Both the position numbers and the translations under genes were made by a program. The notes beneath the pieces are model-generated. The model searched no databases, was not told the origin of the DNA, and saw only the letters and a list, made by a program, of their open reading frames with translations. Below, piece by piece: positions 1 to 13,639 of a stretch of DNA of 64,000 bases (position 1 is its first letter; each line of letters starts with the position of its first letter). The DNA comes from Aphrophora alni (lineage: Eukaryota; Arthropoda; Insecta; Hemiptera; Aphrophoridae), in assembly GCA_963513935.1 (NCBI GenBank), contig OY740769.1:68654984-68718983 (forward strand), given 5' to 3'.

Positions 1-1921
1 TTCCATAAATATTTATAGTCTTAAATATTAAATATATTTAATAGAATTTATACCGTTATATTTAATGTTCGTTAAAGAGTATCTTGATAACTATGAAAAA
101 AACGTGGATCTTCGAGTTCTGTGTGTGGTCAACTTTGAAACTTGAAGAAGGTAATAACGTGCTATTAATGAAACTCTGAACTTGCAGTGAATATCAACAT
201 ATACTTCTACTCATGTTGACTACTCCGTGGTTTAGGGATACATAAAAATGTAAATAATGTCTCTTTACAGCCATTGAGGTGAAAACAGTTTTCTGTTGAA
301 AACATTAATCTTGTTGGGTTCTATCTGATAAAAGATCTGCACCTTCTGAGGAATATTGAAGAGGGTACGTTGAAGTTATGTTCCCCTCATAGCTTTTTGA
401 TATTATCGAATCATGTGAAAATTTTAGTTCTATTTTTGTTATTCTATACAAATAGACTGATTTTCTTTTCCAGTTACCGTAAATCCAATTTTTCTCAAGC
501 CCAATGTAAAACTCTCCCCTAAAATCTGTTATAAATATTACAAATCTCTATATATCAATTAAATTGTAATATTTGTGTTTGTGAAATTTCATAAATTCAT
601 CAAGGACAAAAGAACAAGTGTTTATTGAAACAATATTATATTTAAAAAGAGTGTACCATATCCGTCCATATTTAAATTTACCAATAAAAGACTACATTTT
701 AACAATATATTTCGCTACAAAGATAAAACGGGTTTTATATATTATGTAGTGGAAACTAAGTTCTAAACGTTTATATAAAGAATTACGTGAATAGGATACC
801 GTTAATTCCAACAGGTAAAAAAAAAACACTTTTCCTGTGAAGTAGGGGTATAGATCTCATTCTGGCAACAGCCTTTTGTAGTAAATTGAGAGTCTTATAC
901 ATTTGCAGCCTATAATAAATCTCTTTGATTGTTGTCTACCTTGTTGGTTAACGCTTTTGTTTCTACGTTTTGTTTTAAGGAAATATATTGTATCTCTTCT
1001 TCGTGTCCTTATTTGTCTTTCTAAAATTACGATATTGTTATCGTATAGTGATGACTAACAGAAAAGTCCATCAATTTATTCATAAAACAAAATTTTAATG
1101 ATAAAGTATGTTGTTTTATTTTATATCCTAAATAATTATACAGTATTTATTAAGAAACAGTTTCACAATTTTTATTCTACGTAACAAAATGACAAATATT
1201 GTAATATAATATTACGTATAAACAAAGTTTATATTCAATATGTGGTATATGAAAGTGTGAATCAGATGAGTTTCTTCAAGGAATTCATAAAGATTACTGT
1301 TTAGAAATTTTACCAGTCGTAGTTGTCATGTAGAAAGCACGAGTAGTTGATGTTTTATTAATAAATGATAGTAAATCATTCATATTTCCATACTAAATGC
1401 ACTTTTCACTTAATGCTCGGTTCAACAAGTTGGAGCTATTTGCAATAGAAGCGTCTACTCTTGAGCTATTGGAAATGTATTTTATGTTAACTAATGTTGG
1501 GACTAAATACTCATTCTATACTCTTGTTCATAAACCGTTATTTCATTTGATTGTCATTTACATCTATTAGAGTACTTGAAATAAATTTATTGAATTGCTA
1601 CATTATTTACATTTATTATATTTTACTACTCGTAGATGTCAATGTTATTTGATAATGATCAGCTAATACATTGAAGTTAAGCTGGGTGAATCCAAGGACC
1701 AAAAGTAAATTTATTATTTTTGGACAGTGCTGTGATAGGATACTATGCTGATTTCGATATACTAGTAGATAGATCTAACATTGTTTTTAAATAACAAATC
1801 AAGCAAATAACTAAAATACTTGCGTTTGGATAAAGTCTTTCACGTTATACACGAGCAGCTGTATCATTACCATTACACGCAACAAACGTAAAAATCATAT
1901 CAGCGTATAAGTCCTAAATTA

Positions 1922-1957
1922 CGTAAGCGTAAGCGTAAGCGTAAGCGTAAGGGTAAG
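1922..1957. repeat. Hexamer microsatellite (CGTAAG)5 plus one variant
   Basis: Five perfect CGTAAG units are followed by one GGTAAG unit. It is a short tandem repeat, GC-richer than its surroundings. Each unit contains GTAAG, which resembles a splice donor on the plus strand, but no exon leads into it. Confidence 0.9.
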
Positions 1958-4900
1958 TCAGCCTATATAAGTCCTGTTATTAACTTAATAATCATAGTTA
2001 ATTTAACATAAATACCCAGCATAATTATAATACTAACATTAACAACACAAACCATACACAGTATGTGTAAATGTCTCTAGCAAACTTAACAAAATGATAC
2101 AAATAATGTTAAGTTCAAAACTTTAATTATTAATTAGATGTAATTACTGATTTTCAACCTATCAGATAAACATTTCAAAAATAATTATTGTACTTTTACT
2201 CGAAATTTATGTGAACAATTACTGCAAATATATTTAAATTTTTTGGTCACAAAAGTAATAATAATAAACAAAATTTGTTCTTCATGAAAAAGCGAAAATA
2301 TTGTACTTTTTTGTAATGTTAACGATTTACGAAATATGTAAAGTTTAAATTATTTATAGCGACATTATAAAAATATTTTAAAACAATATTTTGTTTTTGG
2401 TACACATGCAGAGAGTAACATCACAAATTAGTATTCAATATCTGAACGCAAAATATTATAACATCATTTTTATTAAAAACAAAATGTGGGATAGCCGAAA
2501 AACGAAGCATTTCCGCATATATGTATTATGCACATTTGTTATCATTTATACAATGAGCTTTAAGAATAATGGGATAACTTCTTGAAACACCGAGTTTATA
2601 TATACACTAGTATTTATAGTATTCATGTCTCACAGATTTTCATCAATGGCTAGAAATAAACTTCTAGATATTCTGGTTTTGTAGTCAATCTTAAAATTCC
2701 CCAAACCGTTTTATTTTTGTTTCATAAACCTGTATCAGAATATACCAACAATCCTTCACCCTTGATAGAACTAACCAGAAAGTCTTTGTTTTGGGTTCGA
2801 GATATAGACAAATACATTCAACATATAATGAAAAATATTTATCATTAAATAAAGTTTTTGTAATAAAATATGTCCCCTCCAGGTAAAACTTTATCTAAGG
2901 TATTGGACAGAAATAAATGTTAAATAATATTTTATTAGATTTCGAAAGAAGATTATTAATGACGATTTTGTTTCTCATTTTTCAGTTTAAAATGTAATTT
3001 TTTTCAGTCTAAACTAGATAAAAAGTCACATAATAAATTCGAAAAAATGAACAATAAATCAAGTGTGATAAATTGCATGGTTTCTTTGAATTTCAACAAA
3101 AGATATGATTTCCGGTATAGCAATAAAAAATTAAAAAATTAAACGTCTAATATTCGGGTTTTCTTCAATTACTGCTAAACACGATTTTGCGAAGCACAAG
3201 TGAAAAACTTTCATAATCCCCTAAAAAGTGAATAATATATATGCAATATGGTTATAGATCAATAACTAACGTAATAAATATAAAATTAAAGGAGGAAATA
3301 AAGTGGGGAAAATTAGAATATGTTAGAAAAAAAGGGGAAAAAGGTGGTAAGTCCTCAATCAAGGTACTCAAACCTCTAAAACCGACATCAACGTACAAGC
3401 ACTAGTGCTTGTACAATGAATCTCTTGCTTACGAAATTCTCTAAAACTGGAAAGCTTGTAACTTTATTGTCGTGTTGACTAAATATATCCCCAGAGCACA
3501 AATTGCAGGGTCCTTATCATGACGGCCAGACGTTTTGTCATGTAATTCAAAGCCCAAATAATGTTTCATAACTTCACTTCGAAACTCAGACAAGTATCTA
3601 CTTCCTTATAGATTTATATCTTAAGAGATTTTACGGACATTAACCATACTTGCGCTCCTTCGTTCAGTATTATGAAAATACCAGTAGCTCTAAAGATAGA
3701 CCTAACACCAACCCCTTAACCACTTTACTCATAAGGCATTTTAATTTGATACGATCATTACATACGGTTCAAATTCGTCTTAGTTTATGTAATAATTTAG
3801 GAATCACTTTAATTTTGTTTTGGCGCTATTCGTCTTTCATCCTCTTTGAACTGTTTTAATATCGAGTTTTGTTTATATTAAATTTTTACGTCTTTCCATT
3901 GGAGGTCTTTGAAGAAAGATATTTTGATGGTATCTCGGTTTGAATGTTGAATGAACGGTAACTAATGATAATCAGTCCTCAAAAACGATTACATTTAGTC
4001 ATTTAAAATCTAATCTACTTTGCTTTAAACTAACGACCGAGTTTGTAATTTTAAAATATTATATATACTATGTTTAATATTCGTAAGAATACGGAAGTTA
4101 GTAATAACATAAAATTATCTACATCTCCTACCATTAAGAATTCACATCTACTGGCTGAGTGAATTTATATAATGAGTCCAAAATAAATGGGTAATATTAT
4201 TCAAACCGATTTACTGTTAGCACGAGACAATTAAAATTAGTAATAGAATATCTTACTTCAAGACAATTTTTAATATAAATATAATGAATGGTTAAAGACA
4301 CAGTTGCGTTGACTGTAAAAGTGCTAAGGGTTATGTACAAGTCAAAAATAAATAATATTATTAATAAATTTAACAATCGCGAAATGAAAGGAACATGGAA
4401 CTACTCTCTATTGCAAATGAGTGTATGGTTTTGGTACATTATTTTGTTCCTGATTACGCTTATATTCATTAGAATTTGTTTCTCTCGGTCTGAATATGAG
4501 CCTTAATTAAATCAAATTAAAGAGGTAAAGAAATATAATATAATTAAATTACAATACTATTCATTTTCTTTATGAATTTTTGATTGTATTGTATAAATTA
4601 TAGAATAACCGGTTTATTGCTTTTTACAATTGTATGAAGGGAATTGTTGACCCAAGTATGAAATCCTCTATTTTATAAAAAATATCAATTATCAATTTAC
4701 AAAGGAAAACCTTAATAATGACACAACAATTCTATCCAATCCCATTATATCCTGTTCCAATTATTTCCGGAAGTTTTATGCCGTTTATAATCTGCACATA
4801 AAACTGATATTTTGAACGTTCAACAATTTCATTAAACATCATAATACATTTAGTTTACAACAGTGTAGTAACATTTTGTACATTACTACATCTCATTGCT

Positions 4901-5509
4901 TCACTATCGGACATCAATCATTTCTTTAGCAACTGTCCACTTTGAGATGACAAAATATATATTATACAGTCGAGTCGCCTTCATCCATTATACACGGTGA
5001 GATGTATCTTATAAGCGGACATATTTATGATTTATTATTTTTTAAATAACCGTTTCCCATTTACCATTACCATTACGCTGGTATATTACCTGTAACAAAC
5101 AAAATACAATTTTTGAGGAATGATAAAACAACAATTTTAGTAATAATTATTTAACGGTGTCTTATAAAGGCTTCATAACGAGTAATATATCGTTGGTAAA
5201 CGTTATTTTGTTAATCTAGTGGTGAGAAACTCCACCGACATGAAAGTGTAAAGATTTGTGCAGTAAAGAAATGATGCAGTTTTGTTCCGTCTTTTAGCGC
5301 AACACTTGGGATAAATTAGCGTTTCTTGAGAAACCATTCTAGATTTGCAATTCCATATTGGGATGACTTCTTACTGCTAATATAAACGCATGGTTCCTTT
5401 ATTTTACTGTAAACGTTTTGAGAGGGTAAACTAATTAAACACATGGTTTTTAAACTAAAACCTACGAAACCACACTCCATTTCATTTCTCAAATTAAAAT
5501 AAAAAGTAG

Positions 5510-5990
5510 AAATATGGAGGTCTTCTCTGACCGAAAATAATGGTTATATTTTCTTATTGGACCAAATTATTCTCTTACTGAAACAGCTGTTTAAAAACAG
5601 GGAGTTGTTTTGAACCGAAACTTCTATGGCCGAATTCTTTTCTGACCGATTGGCAAAATTAAAGGAAACACAATTAATTGATATAATGTTTAATTGACAT
5701 TTCGGTTTAGATTTGGTTTTGTATTATAAAAACGTATTACCAATTTTGTATCTGTTGAAAAAAAGTTATCTAATGCAAGACCATTCGAATCTGGAAATTA
5801 AACAATCTCGTATAAATAATATCCCCCTTCAAATCCAAGCTACACCATTACGCTTTACAATTAATCGCCTTGTCAGACCTAAGGTATTGTTCAGGTTTCT
5901 TCTCTTACCGAACGTTTTTAACTCATTTTCTTCTATGGTCGAATCTAAGAAACCAAATTCCTCTCTGACCTAACTTTTCTTTAACCAAAA
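5510..5990. repeat. Degenerate interspersed motif (CTGACCGAA / CTATGGYCGAAT)
   Basis: The motifs TTCTCTGACCGAA, TTACCGAACG, TTCTATGGCCGAAT and TTCTATGGTCGAAT recur several times in about 480 bp, separated by T-rich and A-rich spacers. This looks like an old, strongly diverged tandem repeat. An 86-codon open frame across 5,713-5,973 appears to be a by-product of it. Confidence 0.35.
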
Positions 5991-6329
5991 TATCCTCTTT
6001 TCATCAAACTTTTTACATTTCGTTGAGTGTTACCGACCATGATTTCACCAGATATTGGATAATAAATTGTACGATCTTACGAACTATTGTGCGTAGGTTT
6101 CATTTAACAAATAAAGCCTATATTTTTGAAATCACAATAAAACCCGTAAGAGGTAAATTACAGATAATATCTAAGCGAGTGGGGTTATTTTAAAATAGGA
6201 AGAGGTAATAGGAGACAACTCCCTAATGGACATTCAGGAATAACGACAGAAGCGAGCATATATTTAAATACGGAAATATTAAACCCAGTAGTGAATATAA
6301 ATGCAAATAGAATTAAATTTGTCATAAGT

Positions 6330-6740
6330 ATTTATTTAAAACTATACTCCCAACATACTCAGTAATACGGATGTTCCATGCTTGTTTTAACGAAGCAGTC
6401 CTTTCTCTGCCTTGTACTTTTTTATAAATGAACAAATGAAATATGTTGATTTTCTGTATGCGATATTAAATAATATAAAGAGGAGTATAAATATAAATAA
6501 TGAAGAGGAAAACAGAAATCCGTTTGACTTGACAAATTATTTAATGTAGCGTGAAAGGATTTTTCATTCGGAGGATTAGGGCAAAGGGTATTTCGTGCTA
6601 TATAAGCTTAGTTCAGGCTACAGTAAATTGAACAGGCGGTGGATGATAGGCTTAGGGTAAAAATCGTTGGTTCGGGTAAAATCTCAGAGAAGGAGTGAAC
6701 AGTTTGTTAAGGCAATGGAAAGAGATGAACTCAAACTTAA
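6330..6740 (+). repeat. Dispersed repeat family A, copy 1 (about 400 bp)
   Basis: This block is homologous, in inverted orientation, to 46,070-46,485, and part of it to 57,060-57,215 in direct orientation. Shared landmarks, in order, are GAAGAGGAAAACAGAAAT, TATATAAGCTTAGTTCAG (TATATAAGCTGACTGGAC in copy 3), ACAGTAAATTGAACA and AAAAATCGTTGGTTCGGGT. No coding potential is shared between the copies, so this is a nonautonomous transposable element or a fragment of a longer one. No terminal repeats or target-site duplications were resolved by eye. Confidence 0.75.
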
Positions 6741-8454
6741 TATATCTCGCATTTATTATACAAATGACTAAAGGATAGTGGTTAACATAATATTTTATTC
6801 TATAGCGATGTTCTTGAAATGAAGTATTTTGATTAAATTAGTTATATTTTAAATTTGTATTAAATCAAACTCCTTTAAAATACCTAAATAAATACGTCAC
6901 ATCATTAAAAAAAAGTAATGTTGAAATAAAATATCATGTAATTAATAAGGTTTAATTGGAACTTTTTTTATTATTTGTGTACTTAATGACGTTTTTGAAT
7001 GTATAAATCAAAATTTTTTGTCAAGGGGTAAAACTGGAGCATAAACTTGAAAACAAAAATATAAAAATGATTTGGCCTATTATAGTAGCCTTGGGCCATG
7101 TTGGAAACTAATACTAACCATGTTTATTACATGGCTCTATGCTATATTGGCTGTGTTTCACTTTTGTTTTGCTCTAGGTTTATCACTTTGATAACGAAAG
7201 TTGTGTTTTTTAGTTTTTAGTGACATAATTTATAGCAAAAGTCCGTTTAAACCATATCAATGATATATATCTAACTATTATTACATATTAATTTAAATCC
7301 ATGAAAAAAGATTAGTTATAATTGTTACTAATAATATAACTCCTCATATTTGGATTATATCAAAACATACTGTTATAGATAACATTTTCATTAATTATAT
7401 TTAATTTTGTTTTTGTTTAATTAAACAATGACCTCTCACACCGACTTCATTGTTTCATGTTCATGGTTTTTTATTAATAATTCCCTAACCAGACCTTAGA
7501 GGAGATGATGAATTTATAACTGTAGCTTTATGGGAAAATATTGTATATGATAATGAAAATAGACGATTAGAAAATTGATTTTATTCTATTTAAAATTGGT
7601 TATAATATGTGTTTGAACTTTAGTTCAGAGATCGGTGAACTGTTTATTAACATACTGTATATAATTGTAATAAATAGAAATTTGGAGAAGTCGCGGGATT
7701 TACAGACTACATAATAAAAATAGAATTTCATATTTTGCTATCGCACATATTGTGAATCTTATTAATATAAAAAAAATAATAATAATAGATAATAACAATA
7801 CAAATAAAACTTCAAGCATTAGTCGTAAGTGAATATTTACTATAAATTTGATTGAAATAAAATAAAATATGATAATCTAATAAAAGGTAATAAATTTACA
7901 ATATACACAAACGCTCTATAATCGTATCACACTCTTGAGCCTACATATTCGTATTAAAATAGAAACGGATAAGAAAACAAGTTGTATAGCATTATTATTT
8001 TAAAACTTATTAACTGCCAATTAAACAATCAACTCTTTGTTGAATTACGTAAAATCTAACTTTTCTCTCAACAAAATATGTAATCTATTTTCATACACAG
8101 TGTGGGGAATAGTGTTTGATGACACAACTCCTGTTAATCCGTATTCAAAAGTTTGCCTGGTTTGTATAGAATCATGCGAAGAATAGAGGTACAGTTAGTA
8201 CAGATTTAACTGTATGTGTAATATTGCACACAGAATTTTCTATCAATTTACTATATGAGCAAAACTTTTATTCTTACCAGCGGTTAACCAAACACAAACT
8301 ATTTGCTTGAACTATAGATATAAATTAAGCTTAATACTATTCCATTAAGTCCCACTCCTTTTAATGATTTTTTTAAAAAGCATTAGTCATATATAATGTC
8401 ACAAAGTTATATAATTATTTCTAGAGTTTATAATATATTTAATAATGAAAATAA
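6741..8454. other. AT-rich noncoding stretch, nothing recognised
   Basis: No open frame, RNA gene or structured repeat stands out here. A/T homopolymers and short TA tracts dominate. Confidence 0.6.
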
Positions 8455-8946
8455 AATTTCAGTAACTGAACCCAACGTAAAGAAATTGTAATTATAAGTG
8501 AAAACAAAGGCAATGAAATTACGATAGCAGTAACTCATCTCAAGGTAATGTAATTTTAATGGTAGTTACTGAACACAACATTGTGGATTTATAATGGTAG
8601 TAACTTATATCTAAGTAATGAAATTACAGTAGAAGTAACTGAACTCTACGTAATGAATTGTAATGGTATCAACTAAATTCATTGTAATAAAAGTGTATTG
8701 GTAGTATATGAATTCAACGTAATAGAAGTGTATGGTAGGAACTGATAAAGTAGGAACTGTGGTACGTACAGTTTTCAGTAATGAAATTACAGTTGAAGTA
8801 ACTGAACTCTACGTAATGAAATTGTAATTATAATAACTGAAAAAAAAGGCAATGAAGTTACAACAGCAGTAACACATCTAAAAAGTAATGTAAATATAAA
8901 GGTAGTAACTGAACTGAACATTGTGGATTTATAATGGTAGTAACTT
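8455..8946. repeat. 35-bp minisatellite, left part
   Basis: About 14 units of roughly 34-36 bp, each beginning with AGTAACTGAAC and containing GTAATGAAATTGTAATGG, are arranged head to tail. Divergence is high, and blocks of several units are repeated as sets: the run starting near 8,592 matches the run starting at 9,541. That indicates higher-order duplication. The array is interrupted at about 8,947. Confidence 0.85.
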
Positions 8947-9540
8947 GCGGCGAACGTCTTTGTTACGAACTGAGGTGAACGTCAGCCCTCATTATTTGAT
9001 ACGACCAGACGTTCGAACCGCTTAAGGTTCCGGAAGAAGGGTTTGGATAAACGTGTTAGGACTTACCCAGTAAATATATTGGATCGTAAATTAACGCTCA
9101 GTCTCAAACCCAACTAATCACTATGTTCACAGCCAGCTTATGATTAGATATAATTTAATTACTAAAATAACTGATTAAATATTATAATTACTTAACTTAT
9201 CAATTAGAACTTACGATAAGGGACAGGCGTGATGGGAGAATTACGTTAACCCTTTAGGTCATAATAATTCCTTCTCAATTTTAGTCGGATGACCTACTAA
9301 TGACTACGTAACACCCGGGGGTCGATCAGACCCCGCAATTAGGGTTTAGGTAGCCATTTAGGTTTATTACTATAAGGTTAATTTGTAACAACGCTCAACT
9401 GACGTCCGCTGACTTCGGCGCAGTGTGAACGACATAACGACTGTGTTTTGTCTTGACTACGGTGCGCGCGCATCGCATATCTATGCCGTGATCTAGGTAC
9501 GGTGATCCCCGAATAGTCGTGGAATTACCACAAAATGATC
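8947..9540. mobile_element. About 593-bp foreign insert splitting the 35-bp minisatellite
   Basis: The repeat stops inside a unit, after AGTAACTT, and resumes at CTAAGTAATG. In a paralogous unit near 8,585 those two words are four bases apart. The inserted DNA is GC-richer than its host at both ends (for example GCGGCGAACGTC and GGTGCGCGCGCATCGC) and AT-rich in the middle. It contains a small hairpin, GGGGTC-GATCA-GACCCC, near 9,318. No open frame of note is present and no clear terminal inverted repeat or target-site duplication was found by eye, so the element class is unknown. It could be a nonautonomous transposon or unrelated DNA captured during repair. Confidence 0.6.
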
Positions 9541-10005
9541 CTAAGTAATGAAATTACAATAGAAGTAACTGAACTCTACGTAATGAAATTGTAATGGTAG
9601 CAACTAAATTAATTGTAATAAAAGTGTATTGGTAGTAAATGAATTCAACGTAATAGAAATGTAATGGTAGGAACTGAACTCTAAGTAATAAAATTACAAT
9701 AGAAGTAACTGAACCCAGCGTAATGAAATTGTAATGGTAGTAACTGAACTCAAGGCAATAAAATTAAAATAGCTGTAAATGATCTCAAATTATTGAAATT
9801 TTAATGGTGGTAACTGAAATCAACATAATGTAATTATAATGGGATAGTAACTGACTCTAAATAATTCAATTACAATAGAAGTAACTGAATTTATCGTAAT
9901 GAAATTGTAATGGTAGGAACCGAATTTAACGTACTAAAAGTGTAATGGTAGTAACTAAACTAAAGTAATGATATTATAATGGTAGTAACTGAACTCAACT
10001 TATTT
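9541..10005. repeat. 35-bp minisatellite, right part
   Basis: This continues the AGTAACTGAACTC...GTAATGAAATTGTAATGG array for about 13 more units, ending near ACTGAACTCAACTTATTTTATC. The first four units copy the order seen at 8,592-8,725, so the array had higher-order structure before the insert arrived. Confidence 0.85.
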
Positions 10006-11794
10006 TATCAACGATCCTTAAAAGAAAATTCCGTAGTTATAAAGGGTTTGAGTGCAATAAAATAAAACAAATAACACGCATGTACTTATTTCACTTAAAA
10101 CAAATATATATTTAGTTAATAAATATTAACATTTAAAGGATATGGGAAGCAACTAAAAGCGCCGTTTTTCTTTTTTAAAATTTACATTTATATTCTAGAA
10201 GATGAATAGATGAACTTAAAACTTAAAACATGGCATTGACCTAATTTAAAAATAAAATACTTTACTTAAAAATACCGTTATGATTGTTTGGTTATAGCTC
10301 TGTCATGGGATAGGTCACAATATTTTATCTATAAAGTAGTGTAGATTTCACTTTTGCAAAGATTTCAATTTCCTGACTTTAATTGCACCTCTAAATACAA
10401 AATATCTTTGAAATTAATTCCTCTTCTGGATGCTTAAGGACCTCAGTAATTACGGTCAACCACTAACCCTAAAGAGAATTACCTCTAATTTAGTTATAGT
10501 TAATTATAAACACGACCCGTCTTCAGAACCCAAGAGGGTCCAGTTACATGTTATAGCGTCGAAGTAGCAAGATAACATTTTTAATTGCAGCTAAACTCTT
10601 CAAAGATTTTATTTAATATTAAGTTAAAATATAAACAGGACTGAAGTATTTATACAATGCATTTTTATTTTATTACTTCTTTGGTACCGGGTAATTTTAG
10701 TTAAATTCGTTGTTTATAAAACCATTAAGACTTCATTGTTTGCAATCTCAGTATATTTTTGCAATATATTAAATTTGCAATGCAAATATACACATATTTT
10801 GATCAGAAGTATCTGACAAACAATAGCACAGACTGATATGGGAAATCAAATTTCAATTAAACAAAAAGTTTTAGTGTCATTCCAATGCAACAATTATTAT
10901 TTCAAATGAAAATGAGCTAGTAATGCCGTATGAAAGGTGATACTCCTCAAATTTTATAAAATATTGCAGGAACTGGGACTACAGTAATTAAACAAAATCA
11001 AATTTCATATTTAAACAAAACAATGTGTTTATATAGATGTGTATAAAGTATCTACATGTATATTTGTATAACTTTTAACAAATATATTTAGTAATATAAT
11101 AAGATACCTTGTAAATTTTGTCTATAATAATATAAATATTAGTTGTATAAATAGATTGGATAATCTAAAATAGAATAAATGTATCACAATTTGGGCTTCA
11201 GCCAGTTTTCAGTAATTTTCTTATAAATAAATCGCGATTTAAATTATATTTTGTCTGCGATATCTGTTCATTGCTTACATACTTTGCCAAAATACTTTGT
11301 TTTTAATTGTCGCGAAAAACATAGCTGTAGAGGTTTGAGTATAAGAGAGGGACGATTTTTTTAGTTAAAATTAAATGAACGACCTTTAACGTTACAATGG
11401 TAGATACATTTACAGATGTTTTACATTTAGAAAATAACGTACATATCAGCTAGTCAAAACGCAATAATAATAGTATTACGACAAAAATATTTAGAAAGAA
11501 TAAACTGTTACACTTAACAAATACACTTAACTTACATTTTAAATCTTATACAGTTCAATTGACAATGACAATAGAAGGTTGAGATGTTATTTCAAGGTTT
11601 ATAATGGAAAATTTTATAAATATGTTACACAATTATAACATATATCATGTTTATATATGTTTATTTATACAAATAAATATAGCCTATAATTCAATTATAT
11701 ACTGGATTCTTTTTATGTATGTTTTTATTTATTATGGGGTTGTTATGCAACAAGTCATGGTTAATCATGTATAACTTGTTTTAACAACTGTCGA
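10006..11794. other. AT-rich noncoding stretch
   Basis: No gene is seen. One dispersed-repeat segment (10,400-10,560) is listed separately. The rest is A/T-rich sequence with no further structure that I can recognise. Confidence 0.55.
10400..10560 (-). repeat. Dispersed repeat family B, copy 1
   Basis: The reverse complement shares ordered words with 26,820-27,000: GTTTATAATTAAC, then TAGTGGTTGACCGT, TTACTGAG and GGAATTAATTTCA. The two copies are inverted and diverged. No coding sequence is evident. Confidence 0.65.
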
Positions 11795-13610
11795 TGGAAT
11801 TTAATTGTGAATTCAAAAATGTTTTGATATTTTAAATCCGTTCAGTGGTTTTCGAGATACAAAATAAATGACTTAATAAAGGCGTGTCATCGCATTTTAA
11901 TAAAATGATAACGCCAATGTACACGGGTTTATTAAATTGTTTATATTTTGGGAACCGTTGAACGGATGTTAACTACCTATCTAAAGAAAATTGAATTCAC
12001 AATTAAATTGTCTATAAATTGGTGTATCAGAATATTACTACAGCGATTAATAAACCAACAAAAATAGCAGTATTATCCATACTTTTCTATCAGAAATAGA
12101 GCATACAATTAACAGCTGATCAAGTGCTAATAAGCGTGTAACGTACTCAACAAAAATTGATATATATTTTTAACCGTTTGATGGATTTTTGTTTTGAAAA
12201 AATATTTGAATTCACAATAAATTTATCTATAAAATCTTTATGAGTAGGCTACTTGTTGTTAGGTTAATTTGTATTAAAAACCACGATGAATTGTAAATAA
12301 TTCGTTTTAAATATACATTGGCGTAAATTAAATCAAAAAGTTAAACTATAATTGTCCTTACATAAAAACATATAATTAATAATATATAGTAAATTTCATG
12401 ATGAATCCGAATGCGTTTTAAAAAATAACTTCCGATAATTAGTTTTCGATATATAAGCGTTTTTCTACTATCGCGTACCCAATTTTTATACTCTCTTTAC
12501 GAAAATCAAAACCCAGTACGCGGATTTACTAAAATGTGTTTATTCCGAGAATCGTTGAACGGATGTTAATTATCTAAAGAAAATTGAATTCACAATTACA
12601 TTTTCTATAAATTGGTATATCAGAATATTACTACAGTGATTAATAAACGTGTATAATAAACCAATAAAATAGCAGTATTTGGAAATCGTTTATAATTTTG
12701 AGCGATTACTATTAACGTTCACAAATAAAACAATTATGTATATATCATTTTCAAATTTTTGTAGGTTTTTATAATATAGTGATATAGAATATTTTCTTAA
12801 AATTTTAACAAAATCTATAAATAATTAGACTAGGCCTATACAAGTTATAATTTGACGCTATTTTCAACCAAACCGATAGTTATAAACGGTTATAAATTGT
12901 TTAATTATAATTATACTATTAACATAGATCTGATAGTTTATAGAAAATTTAATTGTGAATTCAAAATTGTTTGGATATTTCAAATCCGTTCAGTAGTTTT
13001 TGAGATACAAATGATTTAATAAAGGCGTGTCATCGCAATTCAATAAATTTCAAACTCTAATGTACACGGGTTTACTAAATTGTGTTTATTTCGAGAACCG
13101 TTGAACTGATATAAATTTTCTAAAAAAAATTGAATTCACAATTAAATTTTTTTTAATTTCTAATTTAGAATATCACTACAGTGATTAGGTACTAAACGTA
13201 TGTAATAAACCAATAAAAATAGCAGTATTTAGAAATCGTTTACAAATTTGCTATAAACGTTCTTAAATCAAATAAATATGTATATATCATTTTCAATTTT
13301 TTTTTTATATATATAGTCATATAGAACATTTCCTGAAAATTTTAACAAAATCTATAAATCAATATACTAGGCCTATACAAGTTATAATTTGACACTTTTT
13401 TCAACCAGACCGATACCGGAAAATGGTTGTAAATTGTTTAATTATTATTAGTCTAGATCTGATAGTTATAGAAGTCTAGCTTTGATAGTTTATAGAAAAT
13501 TTAATTGTTAATTCAAAAATGTTTTGATATTTCAAATCCGTTCTGTGGTTTTCGAGATACAAATGATTTAATAAAAGCGTATCGTCGCATTTCAATAAAG
13601 TTCACAAAAA
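11795..13610. repeat. Tandem array of about 550-bp units containing a foldback element
   Basis: The anchor AAATCCGTTCAG recurs at 11,834 and 12,982, with AAATCCGTTCTG at 13,534. The anchor GAACCGTTGAACGG and its variants follow near 11,950, 12,550 and 13,100. Within a unit the two anchors are themselves inverted homologues. The unit is bounded by TTTAATTGTGAATTCAA and its reverse complement TTGAATTCACAATTAAA, so a segment of about 210-230 bp can fold back on itself. A further degenerate half-copy lies at 12,165-12,225. Copies differ by several indels. This fits a nonautonomous foldback element (MITE-like) that was amplified in tandem. Confidence 0.75.
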
Positions 13611-13639
13611 GTTTTGGTTTCTTGTTAAAATTTATTTCA

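Larger units (their letters stand above)
1..6329. other. AT-rich noncoding stretch, no gene seen
   Basis: Only short open frames of 60-90 codons occur here. They are low in complexity, rich in I, Y, N, K and F, and match no family I recognise. No splice-bounded exon chain, tRNA or rRNA is visible. The stretch contains a short hexamer repeat near 1,922 and a degenerate CTGACCGAA-type repeat near 5,510, listed separately. Best read as intergenic or intronic DNA. Confidence 0.6.

Noticed and set aside
1922..1957. CGTAAG hexamers as a telomere-like repeat
   Set aside because: Only six units, interstitial, and not the TTAGG type known from insects.
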